DNA from: CAYFUF01 sp964394795
Lineage (GTDB): Bacteria; Bacillota; Clostridia; Tissierellales; Peptoniphilaceae
DNA length: 13,186 nucleotides
Assembly: GCA_964394795.1 (NCBI GenBank)
Contig: CAYMYX010000039.1
Span: forward strand, 1-13,186
Direction of reading: 5' to 3'
Shown: positions 6,264-13,112 of the stretch, one piece after another
Numbering within the stretch: position 1 is the first letter of the stretch
Layout: each line of letters begins with the position of its first letter
Translations under genes and position numbers: made by a program
Notes under the pieces: model-generated
What the model was told of the DNA's origin: nothing
Database searches by the model: none
What the model saw: the letters and a program-made list of their open reading frames with translations, nothing else

Positions 6264-7176
6264 TGTCGTCCTCCTCGGTGGCGTAATTCCGGCCACCGCT
6301 GGCGTATTCCTGGCTGTTGACGTCGACCACTTGGCGCTTGGGCTGGGCCATAGAATCCTCAAAATGCATATCCCAAGTCCTATCGTCAGAGATATTTAGA
6401 CCCTCGATGGCATTGATGGGGTCGCCTTCCTTGATGGGATTGTTATAGTCGAGGATGAACTTAGCCAGCATGTAGGCGTGGCGAACCACCGTCACGGTAT
6501 CCAAGCCGTGGTAATGGTATTGGACATCGGGCAGACCTAAGGCATAGAGCCCCAGCGTGTCGATGAGCATATCTTGGTCATTCAAGGCAAAGAGGCGGAT
6601 ATTCATCGCGTAGGAGATGAAGCGATCTTCCCGGTTGGCTTTTTTGGCGAGGATGTCCTGAGCCTTAATCAATTTGCCCGCCGTTGGGAAAAACACGGCA
6701 CTCGCATCGGGATAGATTTGCAGGAGGGCTTCCATGAAGTCCATGGCCACATCCACCCTCTTCTGTAAAGGCACGTCGTCGAAGTTCATCATGAGGCCAG
6801 TGACTTGGTGGGCCATCCCATTAATCAACTGGTCCCTCTCCTCGTAGATATCCCACATCTGGCTTCTTTCCAAGCTGGTGATTGTTGCCGGATGGAAGTC
6901 CGCTACCTTGGTGATGGCCAGGAAGGGGGCGTCTTCTATGGCCCTCTCGTCTAGCTCTCCCTCGGTTTTCGCCTCGTCAAGGAGGTAGTAGCCGAACATG
7001 GTCTCGTGGTCCTTCGTCTTTTCTATAGTACCAAAGGTCTCGCCCAGAATCCGCATTCTGTCCTCTTCAAAAGGAATCATGGGGTCTTCGGCAAACAGAA
7101 GCACAATCTGGAAGACGGGCTTCTCCTTGGTCAATTTGTTGTTGAGTTCTTCGGGTGTCATTGGGTTGAAATTCAT
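6256..7176 (-). CDS. DUF4261 domain-containing protein
   Basis: A 306-residue protein of unknown function. I recognise the DUF4261 signature in the central part, especially VTGLMMNFDDVPLQKRVDVA followed by FMEALLQIYPDASAVFFPTAGKLI. The N-terminal third (PVFQIVLLFAEDPMIPFEED) resembles the strand that opens this family. There is no signal peptide or membrane helix, so it is probably cytosolic. The last 40 residues are polar and acidic, ending TEEDDNE, and look unstructured. I chose the ATG at 7176, preceded by AAAGGTGA at proper spacing. The longer frame from 7218 begins inside the -10 box and so is unlikely to be transcribed. It is followed, with 8-bp overlap, by the extradiol dioxygenase gene. 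An assigned function would be invention. Confidence 0.75.
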   Translation of the reverse strand: MNFNPMTPEELNNKLTKEKPVFQIVLLFAEDPMIPFEEDRMRILGETFGTIEKTKDHETMFGYYLLDEAKTEGELDERAIEDAPFLAITKVADFHPATITSLERSQMWDIYEERDQLINGMAHQVTGLMMNFDDVPLQKRVDVAMDFMEALLQIYPDASAVFFPTAGKLIKAQDILAKKANREDRFISYAMNIRLFALNDQDMLIDTLGLYALGLPDVQYHYHGLDTVTVVRHAYMLAKFILDYNNPIKEGDPINAIEGLNISDDRTWDMHFEDSMAQPKRQVVDVNSQEYASGGRNYATEEDDNE

Positions 7177-7216
7177 TTTATTCACCTTTCTAGTCGTCTC
7201 GTTTCCACTATATGCC

Positions 7217-7225
7217 ATTATATCA
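7217..7225 (-). promoter_or_regulatory. Extended -10 promoter for the DUF4261-dioxygenase pair
   Basis: On the minus strand TGATATAAT (7225-7217) is a perfect -10 with the extended TGn element. No strong -35 box lies at 17 bp, as is common for extended -10 promoters. It sits between the upstream terminator (7247-7281) and the ATG at 7176, so the pair is its own transcription unit with a leader of about 35 bases. Confidence 0.65.
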
Positions 7226-7246
7226 TTCTCAAGTTCTTCTGTAGAG

Positions 7247-7281
7247 AAAAGGCCTCCCGCTGACGGCGTCAGCAGGAGGCC
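7247..7281 (-). terminator. Strong intrinsic terminator after the glutamine synthetase fragment
   Basis: GGCCTCC-T-GCTGAC, loop GCC, GTCAGC-G-GGAGGCC (minus strand) forms a 14-bp stem with one T-G wobble, followed by TTTTCTC. On the plus strand the same hairpin is followed by CTTCTTTCTTTTT, so it might work both ways, though no plus-strand gene ends here. It starts about 30 bases past the upstream stop codon. Confidence 0.85.
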
Positions 7282-7311
7282 TTCTTTCTTTTTATGGAAT
7301 CACGATTAAGT

Positions 7312-7640
7312 TTATTGAACAACCAATTGGTCTTGACTTGGGTATGGCCACACCTCATAGGGTGTATTCAGCTCAGCTTGGTTGAGCAAAGCAGATAGCT
7401 CATCCATCTTGGGCCGTAACTCATCGATCATTCGCTTGATAACCCGGTCATCGTCCCCCTCTGCTACAATGTCATTAATCAGGTCGGTCATCTCCAGCGT
7501 CGCCGAATCGATCTGATCCAAGTAGCCGGCATTCGCCTTCGCCCGCCTCACCGCAGACTCGCTGTAACCACCTTTGGCCACCTGTTCCAACTTCAGCTGG
7601 TAAGCGAGAAGCGCGGGATAAACCCCTTCTTGGGCCATCC
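7312..7640 (-). CDS. C-terminal fragment of a probable type III glutamine synthetase, truncated by the assembly gap
   Basis: The readable 109-codon part is the end of a larger gene whose 5' portion lies in the N-run. It reads MAQEGVYPALLAYQ, a long helical stretch with ADE-like spacing (MIDELRPKMDELSALLNQAE), then YEVWPYPSQDQLVVQ and stop. This pattern matches the C-terminus of GSIII (GlnN) enzymes: an I/VYPA-like segment, helical bundle, then a closing WPxPxY-type motif. GSIII converts glutamate, ammonia and ATP to glutamine. The ATG at 7638 is probably an internal Met rather than the start, since no ribosome binding site can be seen and GSIII proteins are about 700 residues. Its own terminator follows. 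Family assignment is from memory of the C-terminal pattern only and the catalytic domain is absent from the window. Confidence 0.6.
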
Positions 7641-7740
7641 NNNNNNNNNNNNNNNNNNNNNNNNNNNNNNNNNNNNNNNNNNNNNNNNNNNNNNNNNNNN
7701 NNNNNNNNNNNNNNNNNNNNNNNNNNNNNNNNNNNNNNNN
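7641..7740. other. Assembly gap of exactly 100 N
   Basis: One hundred consecutive N is the conventional placeholder for a scaffold gap of unknown size. On its left a CDS is cut; on its right a terminator T-run is cut. The true distance, and even the correctness of the join, cannot be judged from the window. Confidence 0.98.
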
Positions 7741-7766
7741 AAAGAAGCGAGCAGTCCCCTGCTCGC
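7741..7766 (-). terminator. Intrinsic terminator ending the FAS II cluster
   Basis: On the minus strand GCGAGCAG, loop GGGA, CTGCTCGC is a perfect 8-bp stem, followed by TTCTTT up to the gap edge. It lies 39 bases after the fabZ stop. The end of the T-run may be hidden in the gap. Its presence says that no further fab or acc gene is co-transcribed directly after fabZ. Confidence 0.8.
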
Positions 7767-7805
7767 CTCTGTTCGATATTTTTCTGTTGCCTTACATTTT
7801 CGATC

Positions 7806-8255
7806 CTACTCAGCCGTATCGTCCTTACTCGCATCCGTAATCACAAAAGTCAACTCCGCCTCACAGACCACTTGGCCGTCGACTTTAGCGACGGCCTTGC
7901 CTACGCCTGCGGGACTGAGCCTGCGGGTCATCTCGCATTCGAGTTCGAGCTGGTCGCCGGGGACGACCTGGCGGCGGAACTTGGCTTTCTTGATGCCGCC
8001 GAAGAAGGCAATCTTGCCTTTGTTGTCTTCCTCGGAGAGGAGGGCGACCGCGCCGACTTGGGCGAGGGCTTCGATAATGAGGACACCGGGCATGACGTGG
8101 TAGTCGGGGAAATGGCCCGCGAAGAAGGGTTCGTTGGCGGTGACGGACTTGATACCAACCGCCCGCTTGCCGACCTCGTACTCGGTGATCTTGTCAACGA
8201 GGAGCATGGGGTAACGGTGGGGAATAATCTGTTGAATCTGGTTTGAATTCAGCAT
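7806..8255 (-). CDS. fabZ: 3-hydroxyacyl-ACP dehydratase
   Basis: FabZ removes water from 3-hydroxyacyl-ACP to give trans-2-enoyl-ACP, the third step of each elongation cycle, in the cytosol. The 149-residue hot-dog-fold protein shows PHRYPMLLVD (12-21), GHFPDYHVMPGVL (47-59) and IIEALAQVGA (60-69). His48 and Glu62 are the catalytic pair. The start follows AAGGAG, and fabG ends only 9 bp upstream. It is the last gene of the cluster, before a terminator. Some Lactobacillales have a second FabZ-like enzyme (FabN) that also isomerises the double bond for unsaturated fatty acids; sequence inspection alone cannot tell which role this copy has. Confidence 0.95.
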   Translation of the reverse strand: MLNSNQIQQIIPHRYPMLLVDKITEYEVGKRAVGIKSVTANEPFFAGHFPDYHVMPGVLIIEALAQVGAVALLSEEDNKGKIAFFGGIKKAKFRRQVVPGDQLELECEMTRRLSPAGVGKAVAKVDGQVVCEAELTFVITDASKDDTAE

Positions 8256-8264
8256 AGTTGCTCC

Positions 8265-9008
8265 TTACATGTTCAGGCCGCCATCGACGCTGATGACTTG
8301 GCCGGTGATGTATTTTGCCTGATCGCTGGCGAGGAAGGCAACCGAGTTGGCGATATCTTCCACGTCTCCGAAGTGCTGGAGGGGGATGAGTTTGGTGTAC
8401 TCCTCTTGAAGGTCAGCGGGGAGTTTGTCGGTCATGTCGGAGACGATGAAGCCAGGGGCAACGGCGTTGACGAGGACGTTGCGGGAGCCTAGCTCCTTGG
8501 CTAGGGACTTGGTGATGCCCACGATGCCGGCTTTGGAGGCGGCATAGTTGACCTGACCTGCGTTGCCAGCTAGGCCGACGATACTGGAGATGGAAATGAT
8601 TCGCCCCTCCCGCCTCTTCATGAAGTAGCGGGCGAAGACCTTGCTCATCAGGAAGACGGACTTGAGATTAGATTCGATGACCTCATCAAAGTCCTCTTCC
8701 TTCATCCGCATGATGAGGTTGTCCCGGGTGATGCCGGCGTTGTTGACGAGGACGTCGACTTGGCCGTAGACTTCCATGGCCCGGTCGAAGATGTCCTGGC
8801 AATCCTCGGATTTGGACACGTCGCCACGAACTAGGTCGGCTTCTCCACCCAAGCGCTCGATTTCAGACTTGACGTCTTGGGCAATATCTTCGTTGGAACG
8901 GTAATTGATTAAGATACGGTAGCCTTCTTCGGCCAACTTGATGGCGATACCTCGGCCAATTCCTTTACTTGCTCCGGTGATTAACGCTACCGGTCTTGCA
9001 CTCGTCAT
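8265..9008 (-). CDS. fabG: 3-oxoacyl-ACP reductase
   Basis: NADPH-dependent reductase of the FAS II cycle, reducing 3-oxoacyl-ACP to 3-hydroxyacyl-ACP. The 247-residue short-chain dehydrogenase has the cofactor motif TGASKGIG (11-18), NNAG (89-92), and the catalytic set Asn114, Ser142, Tyr155 and Lys159 (YAASK). The C-terminus ending in VDGGLNM is typical of FabG, and length is exactly as expected. The ATG overlaps the fabK stop codon (ATGA) with GAGGAG upstream, so it is translationally coupled to fabK. fabZ follows after 9 bp. Position in the cluster makes FabG the right member of this large family. Confidence 0.96.
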   Translation of the reverse strand: MTSARPVALITGASKGIGRGIAIKLAEEGYRILINYRSNEDIAQDVKSEIERLGGEADLVRGDVSKSEDCQDIFDRAMEVYGQVDVLVNNAGITRDNLIMRMKEEDFDEVIESNLKSVFLMSKVFARYFMKRREGRIISISSIVGLAGNAGQVNYAASKAGIVGITKSLAKELGSRNVLVNAVAPGFIVSDMTDKLPADLQEEYTKLIPLQHFGDVEDIANSVAFLASDQAKYITGQVISVDGGLNM

Positions 9009-9943
9009 ACAAATTCTCCTCTTCTTGCCTTATCCTTGACTTCTTCATAGTCCGAATAGAGGTCATCCAGGATTTGCTGAACGGGTTTAATTTCATTTAG
9101 TTGACCAACGACTAGGCCGGCCATGAGGGAGCCTTCGGCGACATCGCCTTCGTGGACGGCTTTTTTACCTGCGCCCAGGGTGTAGAGCTCCAGCTCCATG
9201 GCGTCCCGACCTTCCTTCTCCATCTCGACAAAGCTTCTGGACATCTTATTCTTGATCATCCGGTTGGGGTAGCCATTGATGCGGCCAATCACCACGATGT
9301 TGGTATCCTTGGCCTTCAAGACTTTGTCCTTATAGTTATCATGAATGGGGCACTCTTCGGCCACAAGAAAGCTGGTTCCGATTTGGACACCGGAGGCACC
9401 TAGCACTTCCGCGGCGAACATCTGCTTACCAGAGGCAATGCCACCTGCCGCGATGACCGGGATAGAGACCTCAGCCAAGACTTGGGGGATGATCGTCATG
9501 GTGGTCATTTCGCCGACATGGCCCCCGGCTTCGTTTCCTTCGGCAATAACCGCATCCGCGCCTAGCTGTTCCATCCGCTTGGCCATGGTGGGGTTAGGGA
9601 TGACGGGAATAACCGTGATTCCTGCCGCCTTCCACATCTCTATGAGCTTGCCGGGGTTCCCCGCGCCGGTGATGACAACGGGGACCTCCTCGTCGACGAC
9701 GACTTGGGCAAGCTCTTCGATGTGGCTGCTGAGGAGCATGACGTTGACCGCAAAGGGTTTGTCCGAGTTTTCCTTGAAATCCTTGATCTCCTTGAGGAGT
9801 TTTTCTTTATTGAGACCGCCTGCAGCGATCGTGCCTAGACCGCCGGCGTTGGAGACGGCAGCAGCAAACTTGCCTGTGCTGATGTTGGCCATCCCTCCGG
9901 CGATAATGGGATACTTGGTATTAAATAGTTTCGTTAGGTTCAT
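9005..9943 (-). CDS. fabK: Enoyl-ACP reductase II (FMN-dependent)
   Basis: FabK carries out the last reduction of the elongation cycle using NAD(P)H and flavin, replacing FabI; it is insensitive to triclosan. The 312-residue TIM-barrel protein of the nitronate-monooxygenase superfamily shows PIIAGGMANISTGKFAAAV (12-30), VVITGAGNPGK (89-99), the EAGGHVG segment with probable catalytic His142, PVIAAGGIASG (162-172) for phosphate binding, and VQIGTSF (186-192). The ATG at 9943 is chosen because it begins the family N-terminus and has GGAAGGG upstream; it overlaps the MarR-type gene by 23 bp. An upstream frame start would add a non-homologous 36-residue stretch. It overlaps fabG by 4 bp. Location among fab genes separates it from related nitronate monooxygenases. 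Confidence 0.93.
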   Translation of the reverse strand: MNLTKLFNTKYPIIAGGMANISTGKFAAAVSNAGGLGTIAAGGLNKEKLLKEIKDFKENSDKPFAVNVMLLSSHIEELAQVVVDEEVPVVITGAGNPGKLIEMWKAAGITVIPVIPNPTMAKRMEQLGADAVIAEGNEAGGHVGEMTTMTIIPQVLAEVSIPVIAAGGIASGKQMFAAEVLGASGVQIGTSFLVAEECPIHDNYKDKVLKAKDTNIVVIGRINGYPNRMIKNKMSRSFVEMEKEGRDAMELELYTLGAGKKAVHEGDVAEGSLMAGLVVGQLNEIKPVQQILDDLYSDYEEVKDKARRGEFV

Positions 9944-10403
9944 CCATTTTCCCTTCCGACAAAAGATCCTGGTCCAGTTTGACCAGAACGGAGTTGAGCG
10001 CTTCGGCTTGCTCGTCGCTAAGCTCCTCGCCCAACTTGTCAATTGACTCAAACGTATACTCGTTTTTATTGTTGTAATAGGAGTAGAATTGGTCGGTTAG
10101 TCTGAGCTTGAATTCCCTCTTGTCGGTTTCCGATTGAATTTTCTCGAGGTAGCCCTTGTTGACCAGGCTGTTGATTTTATAGGCAATGTTGGGATAGGAG
10201 ACCCGCAAGAATTGAACCAGTTCATTGACGGTAGGCTCATCCAAGATGTTGATGACTTCGGCAGTCACCGTCTCCACTGGGGTTAAGGAATTTTCCTTCC
10301 TGTCCATCCATTGAAAAAGGTTCTGGTAAAAGTTGCCTTTGTACTTTTCATAGACTTGGGTGAAATTTTTCTTGATTTGGTCTCTTAGCTCTGGTGTAGC
10401 CAT
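9921..10403 (-). CDS. MarR-family transcriptional regulator within the FAS II cluster (possible FabT analogue)
   Basis: The 160-residue protein has a MarR layout: N-terminal dimerisation helices (1-40), winged helix-turn-helix (about 45-105) with a recognition helix near SYPNIAYKINSLVNKGYLEK (69-88), a wing SETDKREFKLRLT (91-103), then C-terminal helices. It would bind DNA as a dimer. AAGGAG lies 6-7 bases before the ATG, 27 bp after fabF; its end overlaps fabK by 23 bp. FabT, the acyl-ACP-dependent repressor of Lactobacillales fab genes, is also MarR-type but normally sits at the head of the operon, before fabH. This copy sits between fabF and fabK and aligns poorly with FabT as I remember it. 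Regulation of the fab genes is a strong inference from context, not from the sequence. Confidence 0.82.
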   Translation of the reverse strand: MATPELRDQIKKNFTQVYEKYKGNFYQNLFQWMDRKENSLTPVETVTAEVINILDEPTVNELVQFLRVSYPNIAYKINSLVNKGYLEKIQSETDKREFKLRLTDQFYSYYNNKNEYTFESIDKLGEELSDEQAEALNSVLVKLDQDLLSEGKMDEPNETI

Positions 10404-10430
10404 TCTTTACTCCTTACTAGTAGTCGAATC

Positions 10431-11672
10431 TTACTCGCTAAATTTCTTAAAGACCACGACGATGTTATGTCCTCCGAAGCCTAATGAGTCGCTGAGGACG
10501 TACTCAAGGTCGGCCTCTACCATCTCATTGGCGACGATATTCAGGTCACACTCCTCGTCGGGTACACGGTAATTTATTGTTGGGGCAATAAAGCCCTCTT
10601 TGAGTTGCAAAGCACAGACCACGCCTTCCAGAGCAGCTGCTGCGCCAAGAAGGTGGCCTGTCATCGATTTGGTTGAGTTGACGGGAATCTGGGTGGCGTA
10701 TTCGCCAAAGGTTCTCTTAATCGCGGTCGTTTCCACCTTATCGTTCATTGGGGTTGACGTACCATGGGCATTGATAGAAGAAATGTCTTTAGGTTCGATG
10801 CCGGCGTCTTCGATGGCGTTGAGCATGGCCTTACTTGCCCACTTACCGTCCTCGACAGGGGAGGTAATGTGGAAGGCGTCGCTGGTAATACCGTAGCCCA
10901 CCACTTCCGCATAAACCTTCGCACCGCGGGCCATAGCGTGGTAATAATCTTCCAGAACCAACATAGCTGCCCCTTCGCCCATGACAAAACCGCTGCGTTC
11001 TTTATCAAAAGGAATGGACGCACGATCGGGGTCCGTTGCGGTACATAGAGCGGTCATACTGGTGAAACCACCAACTGGTGTTTCAACAAGAGAAGCCTCT
11101 GTTCCGCCGGCTAGAATAATGTCGTTGTAACCATCCTTGATGCTCCGGTAAGCGTCGCCGATGGCATTGTTGCCGCCTGCACAGGCCGATACCGGGCACA
11201 TGCTGGCACCGTGGATGCCAAGGGCAATCGACGCTTGGGCAGCGGCCATATTGGAGATTACCTTAGGGACGAAGAAAGGAGAAATACGATCGTAATCTTT
11301 GGTGTATCCCCTGATAATTTCCTCTTGGAGCGTTTCCGTTCCACCAATGCCGCTGGACATGAAGATCGCTACGCGGTCGTTGTCTTTGACAATCTCTTCG
11401 TTAAGGGCGGCATCCTCAAAAGCCTTCATGGAAGCAACCACCCCGTACTGAGCGAACCGGTCCATCCGTTTAACTTCTCTTCTACCCAGATAATCTGCGG
11501 CGTCAAAATCCTTGACTTCCGCAGCTAGCTTGGCCGCTCTATTTGTTACATCATAACGGGTCATTGGTCCTATACCATTATAGCCCTTTTTTAAGTTTTC
11601 TAAGAATTCCGGAATCTCGTGTCCTAAAGGACTGACAACGCCCATCCCGGTGATAACAACTCTTCTTTTCAT
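10431..11672 (-). CDS. fabF: 3-oxoacyl-ACP synthase II
   Basis: Condensing enzyme that extends acyl-ACP by two carbons from malonyl-ACP. The 413-residue thiolase-fold protein has the Cys-His-His triad: Cys164 in VSACAGGNNAIGDA (161-174), His303 in NAHGTSTPMND (301-311), and His340 in GHLLGAAAALEG (339-350). Lys335 of STKS and the C-terminal NSLGFGGHN-like loop (SDSLGFGGHN, 394-403) are also present. The nucleophile context, ACAGGNN, differs from the common TACA/STG or TACSSS forms but keeps the cysteine. Start ATG overlaps the fabD stop (ATGA) with AAGGAG upstream. Some Lactobacillales carry a FabB-like paralogue (FabO) for unsaturated chains; that cannot be excluded. Confidence 0.96.
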   Translation of the reverse strand: MKRRVVITGMGVVSPLGHEIPEFLENLKKGYNGIGPMTRYDVTNRAAKLAAEVKDFDAADYLGRREVKRMDRFAQYGVVASMKAFEDAALNEEIVKDNDRVAIFMSSGIGGTETLQEEIIRGYTKDYDRISPFFVPKVISNMAAAQASIALGIHGASMCPVSACAGGNNAIGDAYRSIKDGYNDIILAGGTEASLVETPVGGFTSMTALCTATDPDRASIPFDKERSGFVMGEGAAMLVLEDYYHAMARGAKVYAEVVGYGITSDAFHITSPVEDGKWASKAMLNAIEDAGIEPKDISSINAHGTSTPMNDKVETTAIKRTFGEYATQIPVNSTKSMTGHLLGAAAALEGVVCALQLKEGFIAPTINYRVPDEECDLNIVANEMVEADLEYVLSDSLGFGGHNIVVVFKKFSE

Positions 11673-12598
11673 TCCCCACTCTCCTTCAATTTCTCTACTG
11701 CTTTTTCTAGACTTTCAACCGAATGTACCGGTATAACTTCAATGGACTTATCGATACGCTTCAACATGCCTTTAAAGATGTTCCTCTTGCCAACTTCGAT
11801 TACCTTAGTGACTCCGTCCTTCTGGAGGCCTTCAAAGATGCTGGCAAACTGGGTGGTGGAGGTCATCTGCTGGACAAGCATCGGCCTAAAGCCGCTACCG
11901 TCCCATTCCTGACCTGTTAAATTTAAGTATAGTTTGGCCGAGGGACTCCGAAAGTCCACCTGATCTAGGTAGGGGGCCAATCGCTCTGCCGCATCCTTCA
12001 TTAACCCCGTATGGAAGGCCCCTTCCACGTCTAGGTTGCGAAACTTGATCTCGGCATTTTCGAGACTTGCCTCGATGGCCTCCTGGTCATCCTTCTTTAA
12101 ACCAATGACGACTTGTCCTGGAGCATTGTGGTTGGCAATTTGGGCAATGATTCCTCGCTGCGCCCACTGGTCAATTAAGGAGGTGACGTCGTCGACCTCT
12201 TGACCTAAAAGGGCAATCAAGGTCGATGGTTTATTGTGGCAACTGTCCGCCATGAACTCTGCCCTCTTCTCGATAAGGGACAAAGCATCCTCTTCCGTGA
12301 GGACGCCGGCAGCCGCCAAGGCGGAGTACTCTCCTAGGCTTAAGCCTGCTGCAATATCGTAGTGGACGTTAAATTTTTTCAGCAAACGAAGGACGGCTAA
12401 GTGGAAGGTGACGAGGACCGGTTGGGTGTACTGGGTTTTGCTCATCTCCTCCATGCTGCCTTCAAAAGAGATTTTTTTAAGATCAAAAGAGAAAGGAAGA
12501 TTATCGTACAGATCCCTCACCTCTTCGTATTCGTTATATAGGTCTAATCCAAGACCTTCTTCCTGGCTCCCCTGGCCGGAAAATAAGATTGCAATCAT
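11669..12598 (-). CDS. fabD: Malonyl-CoA:ACP transacylase
   Basis: FabD moves malonyl from CoA to the ACP phosphopantetheine, supplying the extender unit. The 309-residue protein begins MIAILFSGQGSQ, has QPVLVTFHLAV near 59-69, the nucleophile elbow GLSLGEYSALAAAG (85-98; Ser87), Arg112, and His196 in GAFHTG. The start at 12598 is chosen for this family N-terminus and AAAGGT upstream. Earlier in-frame candidates at 12628 (ATG) and 12643 (TTG) would add residues not seen in the family and have poor ribosome binding sites. It is separated from acpP by about 200 bp that contains a terminator-like hairpin, and overlaps fabF by 4 bp. Confidence 0.95.
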   Translation of the reverse strand: MIAILFSGQGSQEEGLGLDLYNEYEEVRDLYDNLPFSFDLKKISFEGSMEEMSKTQYTQPVLVTFHLAVLRLLKKFNVHYDIAAGLSLGEYSALAAAGVLTEEDALSLIEKRAEFMADSCHNKPSTLIALLGQEVDDVTSLIDQWAQRGIIAQIANHNAPGQVVIGLKKDDQEAIEASLENAEIKFRNLDVEGAFHTGLMKDAAERLAPYLDQVDFRSPSAKLYLNLTGQEWDGSGFRPMLVQQMTSTTQFASIFEGLQKDGVTKVIEVGKRNIFKGMLKRIDKSIEVIPVHSVESLEKAVEKLKESGE

Positions 12599-12672
12599 GA
12601 TTACCTTTCTTGAAGCTTCTTGGGCCATGTATCTGGCTTTCAAAAAGCTTCCCTGCTTAAACTCCTTTAAGG

Positions 12673-12697
12673 AAAAGAGGGGGCGTCACCGCCCCCT
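12673..12697 (-). terminator. Terminator or attenuator between acpP and fabD
   Basis: On the minus strand GGGGGCG, loop GTGA, CGCCCCC is a perfect 7-bp stem (plus an A-T pair), followed by CTTTTCC. The T-run is short. It lies about 105 bases after the acpP stop. I see no convincing promoter between it and fabD, so partial termination that keeps acpP mRNA in excess over the enzyme genes is a reasonable inference. The rest of the acpP-fabD spacer (12599-12799) shows no gene. Confidence 0.65.
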
Positions 12698-12799
12698 TCT
12701 GCCGCTAGCGCGACTGACAACAATCTTTTCCTTTAGGATTAAAAACATGAAATAGCTAGTTTTGTTTCTGAATAAATTAAGTGAATATAAGTGCTGAGC

Positions 12800-13027
12800 T
12801 TACGCTTCTTTTTTCTCTAAATAATCAACGATGTCTTGAACAGTGTTGAACTCGGCGAAGTCTTCATCAGCGATTTCAACGTCAAGCTCTTCGGAGATGG
12901 CCATAGAAATTTCAACCGCATCCAAAGAATCTGCGCCCAGGTCATCCATCAGGCAAGCTTGTGGGGTTACTTCGTCACGGGATACACCTAAATTATCAAC
13001 AATAATATCTGCTACTTTATCAAACAT
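12800..13027 (-). CDS. acpP: Acyl carrier protein
   Basis: The 75-residue acidic four-helix protein carries the growing chain on a phosphopantetheine arm attached to Ser34 in the DLGADSLDAVE motif (29-39). Composition is strongly acidic, as in all AcpP. The start at 13027 is chosen because AAAGGAG lies just before the ATG. A longer frame from a TTG at 13048 would include the ribosome binding site itself. It has its own consensus promoter and precedes fabD by about 200 bp with a hairpin between them, which fits the high level of AcpP needed by the cell. Length and motif make this secure; a secondary-pathway carrier protein such as DltC is excluded by the fab context. Confidence 0.95.
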   Translation of the reverse strand: MFDKVADIIVDNLGVSRDEVTPQACLMDDLGADSLDAVEISMAISEELDVEIADEDFAEFNTVQDIVDYLEKKEA

Positions 13028-13043
13028 AATAGTCTCCTTTAAT

Positions 13044-13053
13044 TTCAATTGAA
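13044..13053. repeat. 10-bp palindrome between acpP promoter and ribosome binding site
   Basis: TTCAATTGAA is a perfect 10-bp palindrome, about 20 bp downstream of the predicted transcription start and just before AAAGGAG. It loosely recalls the TTTGA-TCAAA type arms of FabT boxes but does not match them. It could be a weak operator or a chance AT-rich repeat. Confidence 0.3.
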
Positions 13054-13078
13054 TTTTTTACTTAAATTATTCTATACA

Positions 13079-13107
13079 ATAGTACGTTAGTCTGAGTCTC
13101 CTGTCAA
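13079..13107 (-). promoter_or_regulatory. Promoter of acpP and the FAS II cluster
   Basis: On the minus strand a perfect -35 TTGACA (13107-13102) and a -10 TACTAT (13084-13079) are separated by exactly 17 bp. Transcription would start near 13072, giving a leader of about 45 bases. This is the best sigma-A-type promoter in the window and marks acpP as the start of the unit. Confidence 0.8.
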
Positions 13108-13112
13108 ATTTT

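Noticed and set aside
7177..7218. Longer DUF4261 start at 7218
   Set aside because: That ATG overlaps the perfect extended -10 box, upstream of the expected transcription start; the ATG at 7176 has a good ribosome binding site.
7806..8255. Long plus- and minus-strand alternative frames across fabZ
   Set aside because: These are shadows caused by GC-biased third positions; fabZ motifs and ribosome binding site decide the true frame.
9345..10046. Long plus-strand open frame of 233 codons opposite fabK
   Set aside because: It mirrors fabK and part of the MarR-type gene, shows low-complexity Ser/Pro/Ala-rich translation with no recognisable domain, and fabK is unmistakable on the other strand.
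10404..10430. TACTAGTA palindrome in the fabF-marR spacer as an operator
   Set aside because: Only 8 bp within a 27-bp spacer that also holds the ribosome binding site; too short to support without comparison to relatives.
12599..12799. T-box or other riboswitch in the acpP-fabD spacer, suggested by GGCGGTGACGCC
   Set aside because: The T-box antiterminator core GGTGGNACCGCG is absent and there is no long structured leader; the element reads as a simple terminator hairpin.
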